From: Stramenopiles sp. TOSAG23-3
Taxonomy: Eukaryota > Sar
Assembly (NCBI GenBank): GCA_900128585.1
Contig: LT642168.1
Location: 1 to 47,019, forward strand
Reading direction: 5' to 3'
Length of the DNA stretch: 47,019 bases
Shown here: piece by piece, positions 16,245-29,000 of the stretch
Layout of the letters: each line of letters opens with the position of its first letter
Position numbering within the stretch: the first letter of the stretch is position 1
Notes under the pieces: model-generated
Told to the model about the DNA's origin: nothing
The model's input: the letters and a program-made list of their open reading frames with translations, nothing else
Databases searched by the model: none
Translations under genes and position numbers: made by a program

Positions 16245-16535
16245 TTATTTAAAGTTATTTTTTAATTCTTCCCAATTGGAGAGCTCGTACATTTCTTTAC
16301 CAACGTATAGGGTATTGTCTTTAAATAGAGCCACGTAGTGTCCATGGTTTCTGAATATTCTACCCTCTTTTAACCGCACTACATTTTCCCCTGTAAAATC
16401 AGTAAAGTCTACTCTCTCGTATTCCTTCAGATCTTTGCATACCTTCAGTTCCATATTATTAATACTTACATCGTCACAGTCGTGAATGTTCATGGCGTTT
16501 GCAAGGCTTAATAGAAACATATACACAAGAAACAT
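16245..16535 (-). CDS. Small secreted protein, unknown
   Basis: The protein has 96 residues and begins with a clear signal peptide (about 1-14, cleaved after a SLANA-type site). The mature ~80 residues hold two Cys (near 20 and 33), charged strands and no transmembrane segment. I recognise no family. It is the second of three consecutive minus-strand genes after the giant surface-protein gene, so a role in the same secreted or surface layer is a reasonable guess. Confidence 0.65.
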   Translation of the reverse strand: MFLVYMFLLSLANAMNIHDCDDVSINNMELKVCKDLKEYERVDFTDFTGENVVRLKEGRIFRNHGHYVALFKDNTLYVGKEMYELSNWEELKNNFK

Positions 16536-16553
16536 TTATTATACGATGGTAGG

Positions 16554-16561
16554 TATTTATA
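16554..16561 (-). promoter_or_regulatory. TATA box for the 16535 gene
   Basis: TATAAATA within the palindrome GGTATAAATACC (minus strand) ends 19 nt before ATG 16535; it overlaps the stop end of the upstream gene. Confidence 0.7.
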
Positions 16562-17009
16562 CCTTAATATACTCAAGCGCGATACACCTCAATACAAAGT
16601 TGGATAGATCGGTACCTCCACAACGTACGTGCTTTTTATATCCCCACACAAGTCCAAGTTCTGGAACTACTCGATATTTGAATTTTTCAATCTCCTTGAA
16701 TTTTACTATATTTAAATTTCTCGTGCAAATAAACTGGGTGTTGTTTACATCTCTCAAATAGTTTAGGTAATCGTCCTGTTTTTCACTCAATTTTTCCATA
16801 TATTCCATATTGTGGTCATCAAAACAATTTTGTGATGCGAGTATATATGGATCAAACATAAACTCTGTGTACTGTGACGTCTGCCCCCATGCCGCATCAT
16901 CGGATTTTATCATATTATACACATTGATCATCTCGGTATTAAGGCCAGTGAAAGCCATATATCCCGATGTACATCCCAATGTAAGTAAAAATAATAGAAT
17001 ATATCTCAT
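16557..17009 (-). CDS. Secreted protein of 150 residues, unknown
   Basis: A signal peptide (about 1-16) is followed by ~134 residues with four Cys (in QNCFDD, FICTRN, VRCGG and LRCIA), which could form two disulfides. There is no membrane anchor. I recognise no family. It lies 12 bp downstream of the stop of the 5,578-residue surface-protein gene, on the same strand, with its own TATA box. Confidence 0.65.
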   Translation of the reverse strand: MRYILLFLLTLGCTSGYMAFTGLNTEMINVYNMIKSDDAAWGQTSQYTEFMFDPYILASQNCFDDHNMEYMEKLSEKQDDYLNYLRDVNNTQFICTRNLNIVKFKEIEKFKYRVVPELGLVWGYKKHVRCGGTDLSNFVLRCIALEYIKV

Positions 17010-17021
17010 TTTATTTATGCA

Positions 17022-20000
17022 TTATGTGCTTTTATACCCATTTTTCAATATACTGATGGTGGAGGCTTCCCATAGTTTTATTTTCTGGCTGTTCGTATAT
17101 ATTGTTAAAACGGTGCTGTTGGCAAGATTAAATCGCACAAATCCTAAATTCATGTAACAACCGAACGGCTTCGTAGTATCGTTCACCATCTGGAAGCCTT
17201 TCTCCACAATACCTGCAAACTCTTCACACTCATTACTAGTTGGGATCAACTCTGCTTGAGGAAGGGAGGGGGGGTTGTACAAATACCTATAGTCGGATTC
17301 ACCTTCTTGACCGATACAACCATACTGGAAGGAACATTTTGCGTTTCTTTCAATCACACACATGACATTGGAAGTACTAAATATAGCACCGCATGCCACG
17401 TTGGGTAATGACGAATTGAACGCTTTGTAAAAAATCGAGGTCTCCCATTTTGAACAACCAAATGGGACCGAATTGGAAGTGGTAAGTTGGAAACTGTATC
17501 CATTTGCCAACGAATAATTCAAACATATGGTCTCGGTAAGAGGAGTGGTTGGAAAATCAGAAGTCTGAAGCGTGTATTTCGACCCGTAGGACACATTGTG
17601 CCCGTTGTAGTGGCAACCTTTTGGGGCATCATTTGCAGACGTATTCACAAACCGTTTTCCTATTTTTGGTGCAACGCTTATGCACTCTTCCTCTGACAAC
17701 ATGTACTGTGGCGCTTCACTATATTTGTAGCGTAACCCTGCCAAAAAGTAAAGCTGTTGGCAATCTTCTCGTTCGTAGCTATAGTCACGTGAAATCAAAG
17801 TGCTACACCCGTCGCCATATCGGAAAAAGCCCTTGCATTTGGTACATTTGCCATTGGAGGGTACCATTAATGCTCTCTCGTAAAAAAGAGGTTCCGATAA
17901 GACGCCAGTATTATAGCAGTGATTACAACCCATCGGTCTATCACACACATTGGTGTACGTTTTTGTACATTCTACATTGGCTGGAAATACGGAAATAACC
18001 TCTTTTGAGTACGTTGTCGGTGAACAGCCTTTTTGTTCGGATACACGCTGAAATACTTTTTGGAAAAAGGCATTTGAAGGCTTACACCTTCCCGGTCTGT
18101 CCGGGTCTCCCATTCTGGCGTCTACAAGTTTATACTCCTCGTAGAATTCTACGTAACCACCATAACTGGGACAATATATAGGTTCCAAGGGGCTTCTACA
18201 TGCGCTAGTTCCAGAATTCCATGTAACACAACCGCATGTATATGTGCCTTGAGCTACCCATTTTGCTCTTCTACCGAACCGTTTACCGGGCAATTTTAAA
18301 CTTAAAAGCGGACCTGTACACACCGAAGGCGATGTCGAAGAGAATACTTTGGCAACCGTGTCGGCGTAGGTCTGACCTAATGTTTGTGAGTATTGACCAC
18401 CCGGAGGAGTTGATTGTATAATTGTCGAAGCGTATTGATCCGGGTACCCCCGATTTGAATGATTGATTTCTTCAGTAGAAGGTTCAACATACCCATCGCA
18501 CCATTCCTGTTGACCGAAACTATCACCATTCATATGATAATATTTCCACGCATGATCTAGGTCATGAGAAGTATCATAAAATTCCGTTTGTGCTACACAA
18601 GGAAGTGCCCATCGAGCTATACCATCGTCCGTTTCCATATTTTTCTGTAGCAATTCTTCCCCTGTGACATTCACCATTTCCCAACCGGTTGTAGGGTCGT
18701 CGAACCACAGTGTGTAATAGGTTTCCTTTACTTCTTTGTCGTGTATCACTTCGGCGCTACTCCCATATGAAGAAAACTCTTTGGCAACACCATCTTGCAA
18801 TGTGTAGGTTTCGCCGACATCTATAATAGCCGAATTACACGTTTGTACGTCCGAGCAAGCATACATCCCGTCTCTATACACAAAAGTAGTACAAGTCTCG
18901 ATCAACGCTTTCAATTGATTATAATCCAGAAAATCCATTGCATTTGCTTGCGCCGATACTTTGTCCACACATTGAGCGGTAATACCCCCGCATGTAATTT
19001 CTTTGTCTCCATCCATTGGGTTATTTAGTGTACTGGCCAAAGTCGTTTCGTAAACATCGGCATCACGTGAAGTACCCACACATCCCCCGGAATTTATACA
19101 ATAACAGCGGTCCGGGCTATTTTCAAATACTACTCTGTCGTATCCTCTGTATTCGCACATTTTCTTACAATATGCAATGTCAAAAGGCGAGGATGATACT
19201 TGTACTGAATCGGTAATTGACCTATCAACCTTGTAAGCGCCAGAAGGATAGTCCACCTCGGTGGCTGGTTCATATTCATATGTACTGAATACGGCTACGG
19301 CGCTGCTTGCACAATCGGTTACGGTTTCCGTGTTACAAAAACATTGATACACAGGGACTTCGCTCCAATAATTGGAAACAGTTAAAAGGTCATGAATAAC
19401 CATCACATTATACCCAAGTTCCGTGCATTTGTCTTGACATCGTTGTTTCTCGCTGAGTGACAGATCGGAAAGTTGAAATAGATTTGTTTCCCAATAAAGT
19501 TGCAACGACCATGTATTCGCCTGATCACCGGTTGTAGTCCTCCATTCTTTATTCATACCAGAACAACAAGGGGCAGGACCAGTACAACTACTTTGCGTTG
19601 GAGTGTTGAAACATATGCACCTTGGATGTCCGTAATCAACGCTATCGGTAAACGCCTCATAGCCAGTACACTCGTTTGCACATACTTGATTGGTGTACGT
19701 ACCCTTATACGATGAATCCCCAAAACAAAAGCCTGTACCGACATCTGCCCACGTTGTTTTCTTATAGTTATCTATTCTTGAACCATCGGCTGCCGCGTAA
19801 GGTCCCCAACCACCACCGTCATTGCAAAATCCATCCTTCCTTACGTACGGGTCGTATGTACTTTCATCTTTAAAATATACATGATTTTGATCGTATGTAC
19901 ATCCAAAATTATAGCTGGCGCTTGTAGTATCGGAAAATGCATACCCGTTCTTGTTTGCCCATTCCATACATTCTGTACGTGTAATTTGTAGTTGGGTTTC

Positions 20001-23000
20001 ACATGCGCCCGATGTGGTACTTACTATGGTCGCTTCCATCCCGATGTTTTCTACTTTATCGTTATTATCAACCGGGGAGTAAGTGGCCCACGCGTAATCT
20101 GCATCATTTTCAACAAATTTGCTTAATCTATACGACGAATACGAGGTGGCAGTGGTCCAAGAGGAGCAATCTGTTTTCTCCCTACTATGACCACAGTAAC
20201 ACTGTGTCGTATGATGGATAAAGAAATCATACTCCGACTGTAAACACTGTTGAAAACACCCTTCAAGATCCAACGAATACATCCCAGTGTAATCGCTACT
20301 ATCGTCACCGCAATAACCAGCATCTATTAGACTATAACTGTCGGGCACCGGGGCGGCACATAATTCGACACATTTGCATTCGCCTGAGGTACTTACTGCA
20401 ATATTATTGTAACCATGGGTTTTGCACCCTTCGTAACACTGTCTATATTCGAAAGCATCGGCTGTGTTTATGTTTGCTTGGAATTGTGAATTGCCACAAT
20501 ATCCATAGTGTTCCAAGTTCATACCCAAATCTCTCCAGAATATTTTTCCATTTTCTTGTGAACATCCTTGAGATCGTGTTACATCATTTGTAAATTCAAA
20601 TGTCAAGCTATTTGTTTGGGCGTAAGCTTTACATTCTGCTAATGTAATTTGTAAATCATCTACGCAATACCCGTCTCGTAGTTTATCGACAAGATTGCAA
20701 CCATATGTACATTTAGGTGCCGCAAACTGTACATCGGTAAGTTCGTACACACGTGACGTTCCAGTGTCATATTGGTACGTTGTACAATTAACATGAAACG
20801 CACACCGACATTCGCCATTGTCGTATACCAATGGGTTTGTAAAAGACTCGTTCTTGTATTTGCATACTTCTCCACATTTCCATATATCGTGTGGTGAACT
20901 CGGATCGATGGTCATATGAACGGATGATCTTGAACCACAGTATCCATCGAATAACTTCTTTGGTTCTCGCATGGTTTTCAACGCGTACGACTTTCCGTCA
21001 CTAGTTGATACTATGTTTTCACAGTCGCCTGTGCACATGCATTTGCCTTCATTTGGTCCACTTTCATAAACGAACGCGTTTTCTGGACACGCCTTTAGAC
21101 ACGTAATAATGTCTATGATACTATCTACCATTATGTAATCGCCATTTGGTAAAGACCAATCGTCATCACAATACCCGTCAAACAGGGCCACGGGGTCCTG
21201 TAATTCCAACATGCGGTAGGTAGCTTCCGTGGTATGCATATTATCACACGGTGCTCTAACACACAAACATGTTTGCTGAACGTCAAATCCTCCCAAGATA
21301 GCAATTTGCTTGAATTCGTGTGATACGCACTGGTCATAACAGCTTCTTACATCCGCCATATCGTTTACATTAAATGGGGACCCGGCCGCTATTCCGGTAC
21401 TTGGGTACGCCCAATCGTCAAGACAGTACCCATCTGACATTTTTATGACATCCGCATCTTTCCAGTATACCTTGGTGTCGAACGAACACCCGGGAGGATA
21501 CTGACCACTTGTAAATTCAAAGGTATACCCATTTGCCTGTGCGTATGCCTTGCATTCTTCCAAATTAATACGAATTCCAAGTTCGAGGTTGGGATACTTT
21601 GAGCGCACAACATCAGTAATATTTTCTTTTTCTAACTCCTTTATGGTTGTGTTAAATATATATTCAACATATGGAAGACCAGCGCTACATTTTGTTCTAT
21701 CAATGGATTGATATGTGCTGTAATTATCTTTATAAGCCCATTCGTTGCATTCCGGGACGTCTTTTCCATCCACTATATTATCAACCGTATAGACGTGTCT
21801 TATACTATGACATCTACAGTTGGTTCCATTCCACACAACATAATCGGTTAAGCAATTGTCCGCGCATTCTTGTAGTGTAGTGGCAGCTACATCGGTCAAC
21901 ATGTGTACATTCTTATCTACACAGACCAAATTGCGGTACAAAATTGGTCCACCACAGTCTACCTTTCTGTATGAACTTATTCCGGCGGTTGAATTCCAGT
22001 CGTCACAGGTATGCCGTTTGTCCGTATTTCCACAAGTACAATCACTTACACTATCGACGGTGAAATAATCCCATGTAGAACAACTCTGGTAACATTCCTC
22101 TACCGTTAAAGTCCCCTTCGATTCATTTGCCTTTCCCGGACAATACCCCTCGCCGATAAATTTGTAGGTTGGTACTTGGTAGCTTCGTACATCGCTTCTA
22201 TTTTCCACTTCAAGTGATACATCACATGTGACATTGATGTCCCCATATACCAAGTCAAACGTAGTGGTGTAATCACTAAAATCCAACCCACCGGGGAGTT
22301 GTGTTATATCATCGATGTAAATTGAGGAAGTCCTACCCCAATTGAATCCGTTCGAAGTCCACATATCTCCCAGCCCATACATAAATGAATAACAGGTGGC
22401 GCCGTAGAACGTTTGATTGTAAGTTCCACATGTATCTTTGAACCTATCATCAAATTGATGGAATTCTTCCAAATTAAAATTTCTGGCTGAATCAGTCGAA
22501 TCAAAATTGTTATATCCCATGTAAAAGGCTCGACATCGTGCACGGAAAGGATCCCAATCGTCTGGATAGTTGCCACCCGATTGAACCGATGGATAATTGG
22601 GTAAAGTTCGAAGCTTGGAACTATCTGCCAAAGTTGGATCCTCGTTCAGTTTGGTCTGCCAATTGCTTACTAAACCAGATTGGTATGAATTGCTAGCCAT
22701 AGTCGGTAATATATCAAAGCCACAGTAACCGCTGTATCCTTCATTATCAAAATTGGGAGCCTCATCTCCGCATTGGTACCCCATTGTATGAACATTGCTT
22801 CTTCTATACACTTCATACATTCCCATTTCGTTTGTTCCATACTGAACACTTTGTGAAAATCGTTTACACCCTATCCATTCCGCAACCGAAGTTGTAACAC
22901 TTTCTGTGTGTTTCCCGCATACATTACAGTCTGTACTTTCCTCAAAGTATGTTCCTTGCAATAGAATTCGTTCTGTTTCTTCCGACTCTTCGCACGCTTC

Positions 23001-26000
23001 GTGTGTATCGTCCAAATCAAAGCAATGTACCCAATCGTCTTCGTCCACGTCGGTAATCGTGTTTCGGAAATAATTATCAAGGGGATATTTTGTAGCACCC
23101 CCGCGTTCTAGGAAAATTGTGTTCAGGAAATAATTTGTATCGTCCGGTTGATCGATGGAGGGTGTATGCTCTTGCATTACATAATCCAATGGGTAAGTAT
23201 AGCAATCGTTCGCCGAGTCCGACCCAATATCGGAAGTTGTTCCATCCGGACATTTCGTGCAGGGTGGTTTGAACCATCTTGTATTTTCACAGGCTTCGCA
23301 CGAATTGCAAACGGTTGGTTTCGTGGGGTCGGGACCTAGACAGGTTTTACACCCGGATTCATGAAAACACGAGTTACAGTCGTATCTTTCATATGTAGTA
23401 TACCATGGCTGGCAAAACACCCTTCTATTCTCACCTATGTAAGTTTGCGTGTAATCAAAATGGTAAACGTCATGCCGGAGGTCATAATTTGGGGAACAGA
23501 AATCGGCCGCTGAACTAAAAGAAATCGTACTTGCTCCGCCTTTAAAATGACAGTAACATTGCCTATTGGAGATGCCGGTTTGGGTTCCGTCGTTAATTTC
23601 CATAGTATCACTTACGTATCGCAGTTCGTAACTCCATCCAAAATAGTCACGAGCAAAACAATATTCAATACATTCTTCCATATCCCAGTCGTCGAAATAT
23701 GGACCACTGCCTTTAGTTATTAGCTTTGGTGCATAAACACTTATCGTACAAGCATATGAACTCCATTTAAAATAGCTATCTGAGGCTGTTAATTCATAGC
23801 TATAAGCCGGAGATTGATAATTTACTTGCTCTCCTCCGCCGGGACAGCTTCCATCTGGCATAAGCTGGGGACAGAAATGGCCATCACCATAGTCAATTCC
23901 ACCACATATCTGGTTGCATAGTGCTTGATTACAGTAATACGGCTGGCCCGATTCGTAAGTCCAATCAGGGTAAAAATGATACACTGGTCGGACTTTACAC
24001 CCCCCACATCTCTCAGACTGTCCGTACGTTACAAACGCCCCACACATATCGCAATCCTCGGTATACGTTCGATTCGGACGTTCACCTCCACATTTATCAC
24101 AGTCCTTGTAAAAATAGGCACAGTTGGTAGATCTCGCATTGTCGTTCGTCTGTTCCCATTCGATTTGTGGTCTTCCGTCTGAATATTGACCATGGGGACA
24201 TTGCGAACAAAAGGTATTTGTGTTTTCATTTCCAACACTATACTCATACGTTCTGAAAAAATCTTCTCTTCTCCACCCTCCCGCTGGGCATGATTCTTCC
24301 GATAATGTACACCAACAATACCCGTAGTTTCTACCCGCATTTGGCATTTCCCAAGCGATATAATCGTATCCATGTTCTTTACACTGACGGTAACATTCTA
24401 ACTTCTCATCCCCCGACAAGAAATTCTGGAATGTGAAATATGCGTCGAAGAAATCATAGGTTCTGAGGGTACCGGTATACCCATCGCTTGGTGCATAAAA
24501 ATCCACACAGTCACTATGCGATACTGCCCTACATTGACAAACGTCGTTGATGTACGAATGGTAAAACGAAGGATAATATTGACAGTGTATTGCACAGTCT
24601 TCTAGGGGCAGGGTTGTGCTCCATTGACCAGTACTGGCTTCGGCGTCTCTACAATACCCCGGGTTCCAAACATCTGGAGTCCAACTGTCAATTTTCGGTC
24701 CATACACTTTGCCATTACGAGGAATTACCAATCTATTATCACCGACGACTCCAAGACACGCGCCGCTTTTGTATACAACCATCTGTGAACTATTCATTCC
24801 AAAACCGTAATCGGTAAATACCCCGGGAACCGCGTACGAACCAATTGGACACTGGTATGTTTCCGGTTGTAGAATTATTCTATCGTTTGCGTCCATGATT
24901 ATGGGGGTATACCTTCCGAATAGGATATTTTCTTTGAACTCGTTTGTATTTACATCGTAAATCATTCTTCCAGAATATGGGAGGCTGTCAGCACTTACTT
25001 TTGCGGTATTGTTCAGTACACACGATATTCCCTTAAAATTTGGATGGTAGCAAAAACCAAAGTTGGGTGGTACTTTGGCGGTATCAAAATACGAATTCTC
25101 CTCCGTGGTGCATTCCAACGACCCGGCGCAACCTGAATTTTGAGTACACGGTCCTTCTCCCATATGACACGGGAACCGTTCCGAGCATTTTTTTCGAATG
25201 TCTCGTTCTTCTATTTCGAAGATGTAGGAATCGTCTTTGTTGATAACTATGGGACATTCGGGAAACAATTCACACAATCCTTCGAATGGCATAATCGAAA
25301 AAAATTCACAGTTAGTTTCCGCGCAAAGGATGGAACATTGATCTACCATTTCGTCCCACAGGGTGTTGTCTAGGTCGTGCGTCTCGGTAGGATTCCTACA
25401 GTTCTTCCCAGTATGCATATGTGTGTAAATATTGTTTTTCCTACCAAAATCGGCGTACCCTTCCCTACTGATTACCATAAGCTTGTTAAATACCATCTGT
25501 CGATATGTGTTGAATGCGGCATTGTTATCAAAAGACATCAAGTAGTCTTCAATGTAAGGCTTTCCGTCTGTATTTTTTGGTTGGTTTGGGTACTCCACGC
25601 ATTTTAAATCTGTTATAACATTCGTCGTTCCATTTATCGGTTTGTTAAAACACCCTACTCCAAAGGTTTCTTTGCTCCAACTTGTTCGTATCAAATCGGG
25701 TATAAAGAATTCTTCATTTGTGACAATGCACCTTTTACCATCACCACACCCATACGGCGTTTGCTCGTTTACAAATGGTGTATTGTAGTCCGAATGACAC
25801 ATACAAGATAAACCCGCCCAAGGCTCTTCGCATTGGCATTGGTTTTCCATTGTAAATCTATTGGTAACGCATTTGCCCTGATTCATACAAACCCCGAAAA
25901 ATGCATCTGGGTCTAACCACGAAGCATTCGTTATACCGGGACATGGGTCACACCAATAGGCTGCATCCAGTTCGTTCGAAGTGAACGAGTCGTACTGCTT

Positions 26001-29000
26001 CGTAATTTTTATCTTGTTCGTTTCACTTTGTGGTTTCACATTCCAGTCTATCATTTTTGTTACTTTAAAGCCAACTGGACAGCACTGAAATTCCCAAAGA
26101 CCAGAAATAGCACCACTGCAAATACAGGAGGCATCTGTGTTTTCAGATGGCATATTTACACATGTTCCACCCAACAAACATTTTTGGCATAAAATTGTAC
26201 AATCCTTACCTGTAAATTCACCGTCGCATTCACTACAATCTTCTGAATCGTAATGCGAACAAAGATCTCGTCCATTATAGAACACATCTTCTAGTTTGGA
26301 ACAGTTTTTCCTAGCTGAACGGCTAATTTGCTGGTAATTGTCCTGTGTTTGTATAGAATATTCCATAACATACGGATGTTCGTGATCCTTTCCACGATAT
26401 TCCGTGTATGTAAATTCTGTATTTGAAATGTACCCCAAAATAAGTACGTATTGCCCCCCGTCGAAGTAGATACCTCTACAGTAATTTTCAATATTGTATA
26501 CATCATCCAGTTCACAACATTCACGCTCAGCGCGTTCTTCTGTATTGTACGAATAGCCCGGTATGGGTTCATTTGATTTGAAATTAAAAATTGTGTCTCT
26601 GAGAAAGCACACGCCCTCTACGGGTTTGGAAGTATCGGCACAAACACAATCTGCTGGTTGGTACACTTCCGTTTCTAATATAGATCCATAAATACAAGAT
26701 CCTTGGCCGTTGCACATGTTTGAAACACCGCCGGGACACTCTTTTAAACATTGTTGATTCCCAAATCCCTTTAAACACGAGTTGCATAGAACATCGCCCC
26801 AGTATCCAACCGTAGTATCCGAAAAGCAGTCACATATTGCACATTCTAATTTATTATTAGGTTGCATGGTGCATGTCGTTTCTATACGGTTTTCGTAAAT
26901 GGTGTCGATGTCAGAATAAAACCAAGTCTTTATCATAGGTTTCCTTGCAGCCGGTTGACATGTCTTCGACAAAAGATCGTAAAACAAACCTTCAGAACAG
27001 TTAGCGGCGTATTCTTTTATACCCGTCAATATTGAGTATTGAATTTTATCGTCCATCAAAGAAGCTTGTTTTGTGATGCACACCTTCTCTTCAGACTCAT
27101 TGTAGAATCTCCATTTTCCCGGTGACACGCACATACCATTGCTTTCAGACGGGACTTCAAATACATTAATTGTAGCGTTGGTGCCATTTGGAAATACCAC
27201 TTCTATTTGATCGGTGCAAATAGACTTCGTTAAAATAGTTCCGTCAATTACACTAAAATTGCGTTCCATATTATTGAACCGAAGAGTGACAGACTGTGGT
27301 AAAATACTAGTACCACATGCCTTACAACGACAGTTAACGGGCCCTGTATCATAACATGTCTTACAAAAGGCACAGTCCGAATACACCAAGCACCTCCCAC
27401 ATTCGCTGTAGGTTACATTATAAGTGGTGATATTAGTTGTAACGACAGGTGTTCCATCCGGTAGAATCATGGCAGTTCCGTTTTCAAACAAGACAGGCGT
27501 TTCCGTTACGTTAAATCTTAACTCGTTCTCCGTAGTGATACTTCCACAAATGTCGCAATTTTGTTGTATTACATCGCCCGCTGTACATCCACATTTCGTA
27601 CAGTTTCTCGTATAGGTGATCAAACCAATATCACAATCTGTGTTTTCACATGAACTGTCAGTCGAGGGAACATCGGAGCAGTCCTTGGGAATTGCACTGA
27701 GGTTTATTTGATTTATACATTTAGAAGAATCAAATGTTAATGTTGTGACCGCACCAAACTCCGTGACTTTACTCGCTGGTCTCGATTCATGTGTAAATTC
27801 TTCATTTTGCAATTCGGCATACAACATGCAATTTGCTTTGGAGGCATCGTATCTACAATTTTCCACCACTCCGGGAAACATGTTATCCATATACTGGAAT
27901 GACGCAAACTGGCAAGTTCCATGACCATTGCATACATTGTCATCCCCATCTTCAAAACCCGGGCATTTAAATTGACATTCGGTACCCATATACCCCAACT
28001 CACACGAACATTGACCAGCTGCATCGCATATGCCATGTCCACTACAAATTGTATTCATATCAGACAGAATTGGATCAAACCCCGGACATACAATGGAGCA
28101 ATCGTCACCACGAAACCCAGTTTTTTCCAAAGAAGATCCTCCACCGGACACTTTGGTGATCTCAATACCGGGAATCACCTGCATTTTGGATACGGTAGCT
28201 GTATTGGTGTTCTTCATAACTTTAGCTGGATCACAAACGCACGAACCTACCGCGGAACAATACCCTCTGGCATTACACGGTATCTTAGTAGTTAAGTTCG
28301 TTCCGGGACACAATTTGTTACAGTCGTAGTTGTACCGCGCGGATGTACCATCTAAATTTGCCAACATGGATACATCGCCACCTATACATGCAGCATTGCT
28401 ACACCAAAATTGCTCGGGTGAATTTAAAAAGCTCTCGTAAAGTATTTCCCAATCTTCTTGTCCATCGTACGCTGGAACACCTTGACAATCGCTAACTGTA
28501 AAATTTCCAACTAGGAATTGGTCTTGTTTCGAAAGATAATAATACAGTCCACTTTTTTGAAAAGTATACGTGGTAGCATTCGCAAACGTCAGTAATGCAT
28601 TTGGTAGGTAATTCCATTTGCCTTCAGAACATCCTACATTTTCACAATATTCTTCGCTTGTAACTAATATTTCATGGTCTGATGGCCCATTGAATTGATA
28701 TTCTATGTTTGAGCAGAGAGGTGAGATTGCGTTCAAACGACGACGTAACGCCGGACATGAAGTTGAAAATTTACTCGTTGGGTGTAGCGTACACACGAAA
28801 TAACGGGTTGTACCCGGTGATGCACCCAAATTGTTTATTGTTTCGGTATGTCCACTACTTTCAAATCCATGAACTGGGTTTCCAATGTTCTCCGACGCGT
28901 CATAAGAATTATACCCTGTTTGTGTTACCTCCTGAATATTATGATACCCGTTCCAAGTAATGTCAGCCCCATCTGAATTGCATAGCTGATATGTGTTACC

